A stretch of DNA of 64,000 nt from Pseudomonas botevensis (GCF_019145475.1 NZ_JAHTKI010000007.1:124001-188000), one strand, 5' to 3'. Counted from the first letter of the stretch, positions 36,189 to 47,100 are shown. The notes: generated by a model from the sequence alone, not told the origin. Program-made: numbers and translations.

Positions 36189-36884
36189 TTATCGGCGCAA
36201 CACGAAGGCCGGGAACAACTCGCGCATCGCTGCCCAGAGATCGGGTAGCAAGGCTTGTGCCGAAATGCTCGGCAACAACGGATCGAACATCCGCTCGGTG
36301 CGAACCAGTTGCACGGCGAAGCGCTTGACCCCGCGCTCGCTCAGACGCTGCGCCAGGGTCAGCAGGCGCTCCGGCTCGAACAGGTGCCAATGCACCGTGG
36401 TGCGACATTCGTAATCGACACCGCTGGCCAGCAGGTGATCGAGGCTGCGCCAGTTGGCGCGGCCGCTGCCCTCGACCCGAGTGATGATCTGGCAATCCTC
36501 GGCCAGCGCCTTGACGTCGAAACCGACCCAGTCCGCGCCGCTCAAGGCCTTGGCGAAGGCTTTCGGCTTGATCCCGGCGCTGTGCAGGCCGATGCGAAAA
36601 CCCAGGTCGCGCACTTCATCCATGGCGCCGGGCAAACCGTCCTGCAAGGTCGGTTCGCCGCCACTGAATACCACGGCGTCGAGCAAGTCCTGGCGGCGTT
36701 GCAGAAACGCCAGCACCCGCCGCCAATCCACTTCCTCGGTGCCACGCGGCGGGATCAGTTGCGGGTTGTGGCAGTAACGGCAACGCCAGGCGCAGCCCTG
36801 GCAGAACAGCACGCAGGCGAGCTGCCCCGGATAGTCGATAGTGGTCAGGGGCACCATGCCCCCGACCCGCAGTGTTCGGCTCAT
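36189..36884 (-). CDS. nrdG: Anaerobic ribonucleotide reductase activating protein NrdG
   Basis: 231-residue radical SAM enzyme that installs the glycyl radical on class III ribonucleotide reductase. The cluster motif is CAWRCRYCHNPQ (CxxxCxxC), and FSGGEPTLQ follows. ATG at 36884 overlaps the stop of the small glycyl-radical gene by four bases (ATGA), which decides the start over a GTG 15 bases earlier and implies translational coupling. Third gene of nrdD - small glycyl-radical gene - nrdG. Confidence 0.92.
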   Translation of the reverse strand: MSRTLRVGGMVPLTTIDYPGQLACVLFCQGCAWRCRYCHNPQLIPPRGTEEVDWRRVLAFLQRRQDLLDAVVFSGGEPTLQDGLPGAMDEVRDLGFRIGLHSAGIKPKAFAKALSGADWVGFDVKALAEDCQIITRVEGSGRANWRSLDHLLASGVDYECRTTVHWHLFEPERLLTLAQRLSERGVKRFAVQLVRTERMFDPLLPSISAQALLPDLWAAMRELFPAFVLRR

Positions 36885-37048
36885 TGGCGCCCGGTCCACG
36901 CGGCGCCTTCAGTGAAATGCACCCGCTCGCGGTGCTCCGACTGTTTGCCGGGATTGAACGCCGACACCGGACGGTGATAGCCCATCACCCGGGTCCAGAC
37001 TTCGCAGCGTTGGCGTTGCAGCTGAGTGAGAGGTTGCGATGCTGTCAT
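36881..37048 (-). CDS. Separate glycyl-radical domain of class III ribonucleotide reductase
   Basis: 55 residues. The core RCEVWTRVMGYHRPVSAFNP and GKQSEHRERVHF match the C-terminal tail of NrdD, which normally carries the radical glycine in an RVxGY context; the glycine here is Gly23. The large NrdD gene upstream ends without this tail. The start at 37048 has AGGAG 7 bases upstream, and the frame differs from that of nrdD, so this is an independently translated protein rather than a simple stop-codon split. It should pair with NrdD much as spare glycyl-radical domains do for pyruvate formate-lyase. Confidence 0.82.
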   Translation of the reverse strand: MTASQPLTQLQRQRCEVWTRVMGYHRPVSAFNPGKQSEHRERVHFTEGAAWTGRQ

Positions 37049-37079
37049 GGTGAAGCTCCTTGCGTTGAGTGGATCGAAA

Positions 37080-39095
37080 TCAGTGAACGGTGCCGCCCTG
37101 CTGTTCTTGCAGCAGCAAAACCTCGTCGCATTTGGGGCAGAACTCGTGTTCGCCATCGAGGTAGCCATGGACCGGACAGATCGAGAACGTCGGGGTCACG
37201 GTCAGGTAGGGCAGCCGGAAGCGCCCAAGGGCCTTGCGCACCAGTTGCTTGCAAGCCTGGGTCGAGGAAATCCGCTCAGCCATGTACAGATGCAGGACCG
37301 TGCCGCCGGTGTATTTGCATTGCAGCTCGTCCTGCAGCTCCAGGGCTTCGAACGGGTCTTGGGTGTAGCCCACCGGCAGCTGCGAGGAATTGGTGTAGTA
37401 CGGCGCCACGGGGCTGCCGGCCTGGAGAATGTCGGGGTAGCGCTTGAGGTCTTCCTTGGCGAAGCGGTAGGTGGTGCCCTCCGCCGGTGTGGCTTCGAGG
37501 TTGTAGAGGTGACCGGTTTCTTCCTGGAACCGCAGCAAAGTGGCGCGCACATGATCGAGCAAGTTCACCGCGAAGCGCCGGCCCGTCTCGGTGTGCATGC
37601 CCTCCTCGTCGCCGGTGAAGTTGCGCAGCATTTCATGCAGGCCATTAAGGCCGATGGTCGAGAAGTGATTGCGCAAGGTGCCCAGATAGCGCTTGGTGTA
37701 GGGATACAAACCGGCATCCATGTGGTGCTGGATCACCTTGCGTTTGACCTCCAGGCTTTCCATCGCCAGCTCCATCAGCGCATCCAGGCGCTGCAACAAG
37801 CCGCCGGTGTTGCCTTTGAACACGTAGCCCAGGCGCGCACAGTTGATGGTCACTACCCCCAGCGACCCGGTCTGCTCCGCCGAGCCGAACAATCCGCCAC
37901 CGCGCTTGAGCAGTTCGCGCACGTCCAGTTGCAGGCGGCAGCACATCGAGCGCACCTGATTGGGCTGCATGTCCGAATTGAGGAAGTTCTGGAAATACGG
38001 CAACCCGTAACGCGCCGTCATTTCAAACAGTCGATCGGCGTTTTCACTGTCCCACGGAAAGTCGTGGGTGATGTTGTAGGTCGGGATCGGAAAGGTGAAC
38101 ACCCGCCCCTTCGCATCGCCGGCCTGCATCACCTCGATGTAGGCGCGGTTGAGCAGGTCCATTTCGGCTTGCAGGTCGCCATAGGCGAACGGCATTTCCT
38201 CACCGCCGATGACCGGGATCTGCTCACGCAGATCCTGCGGACAGACCCAGTCGAAGGTCAGGTTGGTGAACGGCGTCTGGGTGCCCCAGCGCGACGGCAC
38301 GTTGAGGTTGTAGATGAACTCCTGAATGGCCTGGCGTATCTCGGGAAAACTCAGGCGATCCTTGCGCACGTAAGGCGCCAGGTAGGTATCGAAGGAGCTG
38401 AACGCCTGGGCGCCGGCCCATTCGTTTTGCAGGGTGCCGAGGAAATTGACCATTTGCCCCAGGGCACTGCTCAGGTGCTGCGGCGGGCCGGCCTCGACTC
38501 GCCCCGGCACACCGTTGAGGCCTTCGTGCAACAGGGTGCGCAGCGACCAGCCGGCGCAGTAACCGGCGAGCATGTCGAGGTCATGGATATGCAGATCGGC
38601 CTCGCGGTGAGCCTGACCGATCGCCTCGCTGTACACCTCGTCGAGCCAGTAATTGGCAGTGACCTTGCCCGACACGTTCAGCACCAGCCCGCCGAGGGAA
38701 TAACCCTGATTGGCGTTGGCCTGAACCCGCCAGTCTTCGCGGTCGAGGTATTCGTTCATCGACGTTGCCACCTCGACCATCGTCCGGCGGTCGCGGCGCA
38801 GACGTCCATGCTGTTCGCGGTAAACGATGTAGGCGCGCATGGCGTGGAAAAATCCGGCGTCCATCAGCACTCGCTCGACCCGGTCCTGGATCTGCTCGAC
38901 ATGCAGCCGTGACATGCCCTCCAACCGAGCAAGCACCGCCGCCAGCAAACCCTCGACTTCAACCTCGGTGTACTCGCCCGTGGCCTTGCCGGCGGCGATC
39001 AGCGCCTGACGGATCTTGTCGGCATCAAAGGCAACCAGATCGCCATTGCGCTTGTGCAAGCGGTTACACCCTACTGAGATCAACGTGCTCTGCAT
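37080..39095 (-). CDS. nrdD: Anaerobic (class III) ribonucleoside-triphosphate reductase, large part
   Basis: 671 residues. An N-terminal ATP-cone (CNRLHKRNGDLVAFDADKIR) is followed by the ten-stranded barrel with CCRLQLDV and VTINCARLGYVFKGN. The C-terminus ends soon after a zinc-type motif (ICPVHGYLDGEHEFCPKCDE) and lacks the glycyl-radical tail, which is encoded by the next gene. ATG at 39095 has GGAGG 5 bases upstream; a GTG 18 bases earlier is rejected. A perfect Anr box lies 87 bases before the start. It makes deoxynucleotides without oxygen. Confidence 0.92.
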   Translation of the reverse strand: MQSTLISVGCNRLHKRNGDLVAFDADKIRQALIAAGKATGEYTEVEVEGLLAAVLARLEGMSRLHVEQIQDRVERVLMDAGFFHAMRAYIVYREQHGRLRRDRRTMVEVATSMNEYLDREDWRVQANANQGYSLGGLVLNVSGKVTANYWLDEVYSEAIGQAHREADLHIHDLDMLAGYCAGWSLRTLLHEGLNGVPGRVEAGPPQHLSSALGQMVNFLGTLQNEWAGAQAFSSFDTYLAPYVRKDRLSFPEIRQAIQEFIYNLNVPSRWGTQTPFTNLTFDWVCPQDLREQIPVIGGEEMPFAYGDLQAEMDLLNRAYIEVMQAGDAKGRVFTFPIPTYNITHDFPWDSENADRLFEMTARYGLPYFQNFLNSDMQPNQVRSMCCRLQLDVRELLKRGGGLFGSAEQTGSLGVVTINCARLGYVFKGNTGGLLQRLDALMELAMESLEVKRKVIQHHMDAGLYPYTKRYLGTLRNHFSTIGLNGLHEMLRNFTGDEEGMHTETGRRFAVNLLDHVRATLLRFQEETGHLYNLEATPAEGTTYRFAKEDLKRYPDILQAGSPVAPYYTNSSQLPVGYTQDPFEALELQDELQCKYTGGTVLHLYMAERISSTQACKQLVRKALGRFRLPYLTVTPTFSICPVHGYLDGEHEFCPKCDEVLLLQEQQGGTVH

Positions 39096-39181
39096 TTGGC
39101 CTCCAAACACCACATATAGATTTCGAACAACTCAAAACCACAACATGCTGTGAAGACTACGGACAAAGCACGGCGCTGCAA

Positions 39182-39195
39182 TTGATCGGCATCAA
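39182..39195. promoter_or_regulatory. Anr/Dnr box upstream of nrdD
   Basis: TTGATCGGCATCAA, a perfect TTGAT-N4-ATCAA palindrome, centred about 94 bases before the nrdD start in the gap between moaA and nrdD. It fits oxygen-controlled activation of nrdD, the small glycyl-radical gene and nrdG. Confidence 0.85.
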
Positions 39196-39243
39196 GTTTG
39201 GACGGTGAAAAAACGGCGAATTCAATCTAGGGACGGGTGGTCT

Positions 39244-40236
39244 TCAACCGCCGCTCATGTTCATGAACCGCACGATCTGCACCTCCCCTTGCGGGGTGAA
39301 GTCGTGGCGCAGGGGTTTACCGCGCAGGGCTTTCTGGATCGCGTGGATCAGCGGTTGATCATCCAGCGGATACCGTCGCAGCAATCCGCGCAGGTCCAGC
39401 GCATCGTCCTGGCCCAGACAGAGCAACAGCTTGCCTTCAACCGTCATCCGTACCCGGTTGCAGGTGCCGCAGAAGTTGTGGCTGTTGGCCGAGATGAAGC
39501 CGATCCGCGTATCCGGATGCTGCTCCAGACGCACATAGCGCGCCGGTCCGCCGCTGTTCTCGGTGCTGTCGAGCAGCCGATGCCGACTGGCAATCAGCGC
39601 CCGCACTTCATCGCTTGCGCAGAACGATTCGCCACGGGAACGCCCGACATCGCCCAAGGGCATTTCCTCGATGAAGCTGATGTCGATGCGCTGGTCGATG
39701 GCGTATTGCACCAGCGCCGGCACTTCATCGAAGTTGCGCCCCTTCATCACCACGCAATTGAGCTTGATCCGCTCAAACCCCGCATCCCGCGCCGTTTCAA
39801 TGCCGTGCAGCACCTGATCCAGATCGCCGTTGCGGGTGATCGCGCGAAATCGCCGGGCATCCAGGCTGTCGAGGCTGATGTTCATCCGTTTCACCCCGGC
39901 GTCGACCAATGGCCGCGCCAGTCGCCCCAACTGCGAGCCGTTGCTGGTCATCACCAGTTCGCGCAAACCGGGCAACGCTGCAATGTTGCGGCACAAGTCG
40001 ACGATCCCCGGACGGATCAATGGCTCACCGCCGGTGAGGCGTATCTTGCGCACGCCCATGCCGACAAACAGCGTCGCCAGGCGTTGCAGTTCCTCCAGCG
40101 TGAGCACCTGCTGACGCGGCAGGAACGTCATGTTTTTCGCCATGCAATACACACAGCGAAAATCACAGCGGTCTGTCACCGACATCCGCAGATAGTCGAT
40201 CTGGCGCCCAAAACCATCCTGCATCACAGCGTTCAT
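39244..40236 (-). CDS. moaA: GTP 3',8-cyclase MoaA
   Basis: 330-residue radical SAM enzyme for the first step of molybdopterin synthesis. The N-terminal cluster motif is CDFRCVYCM. The C-terminal second cluster is [10 protein letters not shown] with a later Cys in LLLCLGQ, and the protein ends in the Gly-Gly tail needed for activity. It is the last gene of the nar transcript, 13 bases after the PpiC-type gene, so cofactor supply rises with nitrate reductase. A paralogue elsewhere in the genome is likely. Confidence 0.95.
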   Translation of the reverse strand: MNAVMQDGFGRQIDYLRMSVTDRCDFRCVYCMAKNMTFLPRQQVLTLEELQRLATLFVGMGVRKIRLTGGEPLIRPGIVDLCRNIAALPGLRELVMTSNGSQLGRLARPLVDAGVKRMNISLDSLDARRFRAITRNGDLDQVLHGIETARDAGFERIKLNCVVMKGRNFDEVPALVQYAIDQRIDISFIEEMPLGDVGRSRGESFCASDEVRALIASRHRLLDSTENSGGPARYVRLEQHPDTRIGFISANSHNFCGTCNRVRMTVEGKLLLCLGQDDALDLRGLLRRYPLDDQPLIHAIQKALRGKPLRHDFTPQGEVQIVRFMNMSGG

Positions 40237-40249
40237 CACGTCCCCCGGC

Positions 40250-41191
40250 CTACTGCACCAACGGTGAATCGGCGCCCTGCAAACGGATGCCGCGAATATC
40301 CGCCGCGCCGATCAGGGTTTGCAGGTACTGCACCAGCGCCTTTTGCCACACGCCCTGCTGCAACTGGGTGCGAATCGCCGTCGCCACCGCTTCGTAAGGC
40401 AACTGCGCGCCTTCGACCCGCTGATCGACGCTGACCACATGCCAGCCATAACGGCTTTCCAGCGGCTTACCGGCCAGACCCGGCGCAAGAGTGAACAACT
40501 GGCGCTCCAGCTCCGGCACGGTCTGGCCCTTGCTGATCTGCCCCAGCGATCCGCCCTGAGCCTTGGACGGGCAGGCGGAATACTTCAGCGCCAGCTCGGC
40601 GAAACTGCCAGGGAACTCATCCAGCCGTTGCAGGAGAATTTCCGCCTGGACATGGGCCAGCGCCCGGGCCTCGGCATCGTCCGGCGCGCATTCGAGCAGG
40701 ATGTGCCGCACGGCCAGCAGCGGCGCACTGTGAAAGCGCCCGCGATTGCTTTCGTAGTAACGCCGCGTGGTGTCCTCATCGCACTCCGGCACCTGTACCT
40801 CACGCTCAAGCAACAGGCGCGTGGCCGCTTCCTCTTCGTTCTCCCCGGCGCCGATCTCCAGCGCCAGCCCGAGCTCGGCAATCCGCTGCTGCAACAACTC
40901 GCGGATCACCAGCGCCCGGGCGGCCAGGTAAACCGCTTCCTCGCGGTTTTCGGCCGGGTGATATTGCAGCTCCTGGGCCATCGCCTGCGGGGTGATCGCC
41001 ACCTCGTTGACGCTGATGATCGGCCATTCCTGTTCACTGCTGGCGATCAACTGCGCCGGGGCTTCTTCCACCGCCAGTTCCTCAAACGGCGCCGGAGCGC
41101 TCTCTGGCACTGGCACTGCCTCCGCTTTACTTGAAGAACCGCAGCCACCGCTGCCGCCATTGCCGCCACCACATCCGCATCCACCTGACAT
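40250..41191 (-). CDS. Parvulin-type peptidyl-prolyl isomerase (NifM-like) of the nar operon
   Basis: 313 residues. An odd N-terminus rich in Gly and Cys ([20 protein letters not shown]) and no Sec signal, then a SurA/NifM-like N-domain and a parvulin domain ([52 protein letters not shown]). A PpiC-type gene at this position is standard in Pseudomonas nar operons and probably helps fold or assemble the reductase. ATG at 41191 is preceded by GAGGAGG. Confidence 0.88.
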   Translation of the reverse strand: MSGGCGCGGGNGGSGGCGSSSKAEAVPVPESAPAPFEELAVEEAPAQLIASSEQEWPIISVNEVAITPQAMAQELQYHPAENREEAVYLAARALVIRELLQQRIAELGLALEIGAGENEEEAATRLLLEREVQVPECDEDTTRRYYESNRGRFHSAPLLAVRHILLECAPDDAEARALAHVQAEILLQRLDEFPGSFAELALKYSACPSKAQGGSLGQISKGQTVPELERQLFTLAPGLAGKPLESRYGWHVVSVDQRVEGAQLPYEAVATAIRTQLQQGVWQKALVQYLQTLIGAADIRGIRLQGADSPLVQ

Positions 41192-41201
41192 GACTGCCTC
41201 C

Positions 41202-41882
41202 TCAGAACTTCTGCCGAACGATTTGATAACGACGGCCCAGATACCAGACCGGCGCACTGACGATGTGTACGAGACGCGTGAACGGGAACAGCACAAACAG
41301 AGTCAAGCCAAGGAACACGTGCAGCTTGTAGGTCAGCCCGACCGGACTGATGGACTGCGCCGCTTCCATCGGCCGCAGCATCACGATGTTCTGTGCCCAG
41401 TCGGCGAGCATCACCATCACCGAACCGTCCATGTGCGCGGTGGACGCGACGATGGTCAGCAGGCCGAGCAGCAACTGCGCCAGCAGCACCAGCAGGATCA
41501 GGATGTCCGAGGTGCTGGAACTGGCACGCACCCGGGGGTCAGTCAGGCGCCGCTTGATCAGCATCAACAAGCCGATCAGGCACAGCAGGCCGAAGAAGCC
41601 GCCGGACACCATCGCCAGCAACTGCTTGTGCTCGGTGCTGATGACGTGGTGATAGACCGACGCGGGGGTCAGCAGCCCGACAAAATGCCCGGCCAGCACA
41701 AACAGCACGCCGATGTGAAAGAAGTTGCTCGCCACGCGCATGCCGCGCGGGTTGAGCATCTGGCTCGAGCCAGCCTTCCAGGTGTACTGCGCCAGATCGA
41801 AGCGCGCCCAACTGCCAATCAGGCAGATCGCCAATGCGACGTAGGGGTAGATCCCGAACGCCAACAGATTCCACTTAGACAT
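41202..41882 (-). CDS. narI: Respiratory nitrate reductase gamma subunit NarI
   Basis: 226-residue membrane cytochrome b that takes electrons from quinol. Haem-ligand histidines His56 (NFFHIG) and His66 (AGHFVG) match the E. coli positions, with further His near the C-terminus. Five membrane helices. The start overlaps the end of narJ by 8 bases, with GGAGG upstream. Confidence 0.95.
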   Translation of the reverse strand: MSKWNLLAFGIYPYVALAICLIGSWARFDLAQYTWKAGSSQMLNPRGMRVASNFFHIGVLFVLAGHFVGLLTPASVYHHVISTEHKQLLAMVSGGFFGLLCLIGLLMLIKRRLTDPRVRASSSTSDILILLVLLAQLLLGLLTIVASTAHMDGSVMVMLADWAQNIVMLRPMEAAQSISPVGLTYKLHVFLGLTLFVLFPFTRLVHIVSAPVWYLGRRYQIVRQKF

Positions 41883-42630
41883 TGCCTACCTCCCGGCCAG
41901 GCGCTGCGGCCTGCCCTTCATGCTGAAAATCCACCCAATGCAACGGCACCGCGCTCTCTTCCCGGGCCTTGCCCGGCGCGCTCGGTATTGCACTGCAACG
42001 GTCCTGTTGCTCGGCCTTGAGGAAATCCACGGCCTCTTCTTCCCAGATTTTGTCGAGGGCTTCGAGGGAGTCGTCGCGGGTTTCCGCCGCGACTTGCTCA
42101 CGCAGGTCAGCGACCGCCTGATGCGGCTCGGCCCCGGCAATCTGCAGCAAGGCGCGGAAGCAACTGGCGTAGGCGCTTTCACGCTCATCCAGACGCGCCG
42201 CGAGCAACGCCAGCAGGTGCGCAACGTCGGCCAGGCCCTCGCGGGCTTCGAGGTCGTCGCGGGTGGAGAGAAACTCCAGGTACAGCGGGATGTAGTCCGG
42301 CAGCTCCTTGACGCTGATGGCGAACCCGGCAGCCTCGTACTGGGCCAGCATGTCGACCATGGCCTGGCCCCGGTCGCGGGACTCACCGTGGACATGCTCG
42401 AACAACAGCAGCGACAGCGCCCTGCCCCGACCGAACAGCGCACCGTAGTGTTCCTGCCCGTCCATCAGGTCATCGCCGCAGATCAGTTCGAGCAATTCGA
42501 ACAACGCGCCGCGCTGTTTCGGGCTGATTTCCCGCGCCTGATGGATGGCCTGCTCCAGCTCATCGCGGCCCTCGATCAGGGTTTCACTCGGGTAATCGAG
42601 CAGCAGCGAAATCACTTTGAGAATTTGCAT
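41875..42630 (-). CDS. narJ: Nitrate reductase assembly chaperone NarJ
   Basis: 251 residues, NarJ/TorD family helical chaperone that holds NarGH until the molybdenum cofactor is inserted. Typical start MQILKVISLLLDYPSE, and YIPLYLEFLS in the middle. ATG at 42630 has GGAGG 7 bases upstream; the GTG before it is rejected. Two bases separate it from narH. Confidence 0.93.
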   Translation of the reverse strand: MQILKVISLLLDYPSETLIEGRDELEQAIHQAREISPKQRGALFELLELICGDDLMDGQEHYGALFGRGRALSLLLFEHVHGESRDRGQAMVDMLAQYEAAGFAISVKELPDYIPLYLEFLSTRDDLEAREGLADVAHLLALLAARLDERESAYASCFRALLQIAGAEPHQAVADLREQVAAETRDDSLEALDKIWEEEAVDFLKAEQQDRCSAIPSAPGKAREESAVPLHWVDFQHEGQAAAPGREVGNV

Positions 42631-42632
42631 GC

Positions 42633-44171
42633 TCAGTCCTCCCACAACTGCACGGTTTTGAGGATGTCGCGGCGGTTGGCTTTCTTCGCCCCGAACATAT
42701 TGGTGTCGGAGCTGCCGCTACAGCCGCTGCCGAAACTGAAGCCGCACCCGGAACGCTCGGCAAAGGCGTCGCTCATGGCGTCTTCACGGTGGGCACTTGG
42801 CACTACAAAACGGTCTTCGTAATTGGCGATGGCCAGGTAGCGGTACATTTCCTCGACCTGGTCCACGCTCAAGCCGACATCCTTGAGCACTTGCAGATCC
42901 TTGACCCCCTCGACCTGCTCGGAACGCTTGTAGGCGCGCATCGCCAGCAAGCGTTTCAGCGCCCGTTTGACCGGACGTACATCACCAGCGGTGAGCAGGT
43001 TCGCCAGATAGCGCAGCGGAATCCGCAAGCTGTCGACATCCGGGATCACTCCGTTCATGCCCACGGTGCCGGCAGCGGCGGCGTTCTGGATCGGCGACAG
43101 CGGCGGCACGTACCAGACCATTGGCAAGGTGCGGTATTCCGGGTGCAGCGGCAGCGCGAGTTTCCAGTCCACGGCCATTTTGTAGACCGGCGAGCGCTGG
43201 GCCGAATCGATCACCGATTGCGGCACGCCGTCGGCCAGGGCCTGACGAATCACCGCCGGGTCATTCGGATCGAGGAAGATCTCCAGTTGTTTTTCGTACA
43301 GATCCTGTTCGTTGGCAGTGCCCGCCACTTCGCTGATGCGGTCGGCGTCATACAGCAACACGCCGAGGTAGCGAATCCGCCCGACACAGGTTTCGGCGCA
43401 CACGGTCGGCATCCCGGCCTCGATACGCGGGTAGCAGAAAATGCACTTCTCGGATTTGCCGCTTTTCCAGTTGAAGTAGATCTTCTTGTACGGGCAGCCG
43501 CTGATGCACATCCGCCAGCCCCGGCATTTTTCCTGGTCGATCAGGACGATGCCGTCTTCTTCACGCTTGTAGATCGCTCCGCTCGGGCACGACGCCGCGC
43601 ACGCCGGGTTGAGGCAGTGCTCGCACAGGCGCGGCAGGTACATCATGAAAGTGTTTTCGTACTCGCCGTAGATGTCCGCCTGGACCTTGTCGAAGTTCTT
43701 GTCCTTGCGCCGCTTGGCGAACTCGGTGCCGAGGATTTCTTCCCAGTTCGGCCCCCACTCGATTTTCTCCATGCGCTTGCCGGAAAGCAGCGAACGCGGA
43801 CGTGCGGTCGGCTGGTGCTCGCCCAGCGGCGCGGTGTGCAGGTGCTGGTAGTCGAAGTCGAACGGTTCGTAGTAGTCGTCGATGCTTGGCAGGTCCGGGT
43901 TGGCGAAGATGTTCGCCAGCACGCGGAATTTTCCGCCAATGCGCGGGTTGATCGAGCCGTTGGCATTGCGCACCCAACCGCCCTTCCACTTGTCCTGGTT
44001 TTCCCATTCTTTCGGATAGCCGATGCCGGGCTTGCTTTCGACGTTGTTGAACCAGGCGTATTCCATACCTTCGCGGCTGGTCCAGACGTTCTTGCAGGTG
44101 ATCGAGCAGGTGTGGCAGCCGATGCATTTGTCCAGGTTCAGCACCATGCCGATCTGTGAGCGAATCTTCAT
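42633..44171 (-). CDS. narH: Respiratory nitrate reductase beta subunit NarH
   Basis: 512-residue Fe-S subunit. Cys groups in order: CIGCHTCSITC, CEHCLNPACAASCP, CRGWRMCISGCP (Trp in place of one Cys marks the 3Fe-4S cluster) and CIFCYPRIEAGMPTVC. It passes electrons from NarI to NarG. The C-terminus is Ser/Gly/Cys-rich (SGCGFSFGSGCSG). One base separates its start from the narG stop, with GAGGAG upstream. Confidence 0.96.
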   Translation of the reverse strand: MKIRSQIGMVLNLDKCIGCHTCSITCKNVWTSREGMEYAWFNNVESKPGIGYPKEWENQDKWKGGWVRNANGSINPRIGGKFRVLANIFANPDLPSIDDYYEPFDFDYQHLHTAPLGEHQPTARPRSLLSGKRMEKIEWGPNWEEILGTEFAKRRKDKNFDKVQADIYGEYENTFMMYLPRLCEHCLNPACAASCPSGAIYKREEDGIVLIDQEKCRGWRMCISGCPYKKIYFNWKSGKSEKCIFCYPRIEAGMPTVCAETCVGRIRYLGVLLYDADRISEVAGTANEQDLYEKQLEIFLDPNDPAVIRQALADGVPQSVIDSAQRSPVYKMAVDWKLALPLHPEYRTLPMVWYVPPLSPIQNAAAAGTVGMNGVIPDVDSLRIPLRYLANLLTAGDVRPVKRALKRLLAMRAYKRSEQVEGVKDLQVLKDVGLSVDQVEEMYRYLAIANYEDRFVVPSAHREDAMSDAFAERSGCGFSFGSGCSGSSDTNMFGAKKANRRDILKTVQLWED

Positions 44172-44172
44172 C

Positions 44173-47100
44173 TCAGTTCTCCTCGATATCGGTGGGCAGC
44201 GGACGTGGCAGGTCATTGCCATCGGAGCCATCGAGCCAGTCGACGCGCGACATCTTGCGCACCACGACGAACTCGTCGCGGTTGCAACCGACGGTGCCGT
44301 AATAGTTGAAACCGTAAGCCTGCTGGGCATAGCCGCCGATCATGTGGGTCGGCTTGAGCACCACGCGGGTGACCGAGTTGTGGTGGCCGCCACGGGTCTT
44401 GGTGGTTTGCGCGCCGGGTACGTTCACGATGCGTTCCTGGGCGTGGTACATCATCACCATGCCGTCCTTGATCCGCTGGCTGACCACCGCGCGGGCGGTC
44501 AGTGCACCGTTGGCGTTGAAGCACTCGATCCAGTCGTTGTCCTCGATGTTGGCGCGCCTGGCATCGTTCTCCGAGAGCCAGACAATCGGCCCGCCCCGGC
44601 TGAGGGTGAGCATCAGCAGGTTGTCGCTGTAGGTGCTGTGAATGCCCCATTTCTGGTGCGGAGTGATCCAGTTCAGGACGATTTCGGTTTCGCCGTTGCT
44701 GCGTTTGCCCTTCACGCCTTCGATGGTGCGGGTATTGACCGGCGGGCGATAACTCATCAGTTGCTCGCCGAACGCCTGCATCCACGGGTGATCCTGGTAG
44801 AACTGCTGGCGACCGGTGATGGTGCGCCACGGGATGTTCTCGTGAACGTTGGTGTAGCCGGCGTTGTAGCTGACATGATCGTCTTCGAGCCCCGACCAGG
44901 TCGGGCTGGAGATGATCTTGCGTGGCTGGGCCTGAATGTCGCGGAAGCGGATGGCTTCGTGCTCTTTGGGCAGCGCCAGATGGCTGTGATCCAGGCCGGT
45001 GAACTCCGACAGCGCCGCCCACGCCTTGACCGCCACATGGCCGTTGGTTTCCGGGGCCAGGGACAGAATCACTTCAGCGGCGTCGATGGCCGTGTCGATT
45101 TTCGGCCGGCCCTTGCTGATCCCCGCCTCGCGTTCGTGATGATTGAGCTCGCCGAGGAATTTCACTTCGGCCTCGGTGTTCCAGTTGATGCCCTTGCCGC
45201 CGTTGCCCTGTTTCTCCAGCAACGGGCCGAGGGAGGTGAACTGCTTGTAGATGTTCGGGTAATCACGCTCGACCACTTGCAGGTTCGGCGCGTTCTTGCC
45301 CGGTTGTGGCGCCACTCCGGCGCTTTTCCAGTCGGTGCCGCCAAACGGCTGGGCCAGTTCGCCAACGCTGTCGTGCATCAGCGGCACGGTCACCAGATCC
45401 TTCTCGACGCCGAGGTGCCCTTCGGACATCGCCGAAAACGCCTTGGCGATGCCCTTGTAGATTTCCCAGTCGGAACGCGATTCCCAGGCAGGATCGATCG
45501 CCGCCGACAACGGGTGAATGAACGGGTGCATGTCCGAGGTGTTCATGTCGTCCTTCTCGTACCAGGTCGCGGTCGGCAGGACGATGTCGGAATAGACGCA
45601 GGTCGAGGACATGCGGAAGTCCAGGGTGGTCACCAGATCCAGCTTGCCGATGGCACCCTGATCGACCCATTCGGCTTCTTCAGGCTTGCAGTCGCCGACC
45701 TGGCCGATGTCTTCGTTCATCACGCCGTTCTTGGTGCCGAGCAGGTACTTGAGCATGTACTCGTGGCCCTTGCCCGAGGAACCCAGCAGGTTGGAGCGCC
45801 AGATGAACATGTTGCGCGGGAAGTTGACCGGGCTGTCCGGCTGCTCGCAGGCAAAGCGCAACGAGCCTTCGTGCAGCGACTTGACCACGTAGTCCTTGGT
45901 GTCCATGCCCGCCGCAGCGGCATCGCGGCAGATGTGCAGCGGATTGGTGTTGAGTTGCGGCGCGCTCGGCAGCCAGCCGGCGCGTTCGGCGCGGATGTTG
46001 TAGTCCAGGGCGTGTTCGGGGAACTGCGACTTGTCGGCCAGCGGCGAGAGCACGTCGTGCATGTTCATCTTCTCGTGGCGCCACTGCGAACTGTGGGCGT
46101 AGAAGAAGCTGGTGCCGTTCATTTGCCGTGGCGGACGGCTCCAGTCCAGGCCGAATGCCAGCGGCAGCCAGCCGCATTGCGGACGCAGTTTTTCCTGGCC
46201 GACGTAGTGCGCCCAGCCGCCACCGGTCTGGCCGACACAACCGCAGAGCATGAGCATGTTGATCAGCCCACGGTAGTTCATGTCCATGTGATACCAGTGG
46301 TTCATCGCCGCGCCGACGATAATCATCGAGCGACCACGGGTCTTGTCGGCGTTGTCAGCGAACTCACGGGCAATCTGGATGGCTTTTTCGCGGCTCACGC
46401 CGGTGATCTGCTCCTGCCAGGCCGGAGTGCCGGGCACCGAGGCGTCGTTGTAGTCCTTGGCGACGTTGGCGCCGCCCAGGCCACGGTCAATCGCCAGGTT
46501 GGCGGCCGACAGGTCAAACACGGTCGCGACCTTGGCCACGCTGCCGTCGGCCAGCGTCAGGCTGTGTACCGGCACGCGGCGGTATTGCACGGCATCGCCG
46601 GCCACATGCTCGAAATACTCGTGGGCCTCGCCAGCGAAATACGGGAACGCCACTTCGGCGACGTCATCACCGATCAGGCTCAGTTTCAGATCGATTTCAC
46701 GGCCCTCGCCGCCTTCACGGGCGAGGATGTTCCACTTGCCCTTCTCGCCCCAGCGATAGCCGATCGAGCCTTGCGGGGAAACCAGTTCGCCGTTGGCATC
46801 CAGAGCGATGGTTTTCCATTCCGGGTTGTTGTCCTGGCCGAGGTTGTCGGTCAGGTCGCTGGCGCGCAGGAAGCGATCCGGCTGATAACCGGCGCCCGGC
46901 GCGGTGCCGAGCATCGGCTTGAGCAAGACCAGCACCGGCAAGTCGGTGTAGCGCTTGGCGTATTCGGTGAAATAGGCGCTCGGCTGGTCGAGGTGGAATT
47001 CCTTGAAGATCACATGATTGAAGGCCTGGGCCAGCGCGGCATCGGTGCCCTGCTTGGGGTTGAGCCACAGGTCGGTGAGTTTGGCGACTTCCGAGTAATC

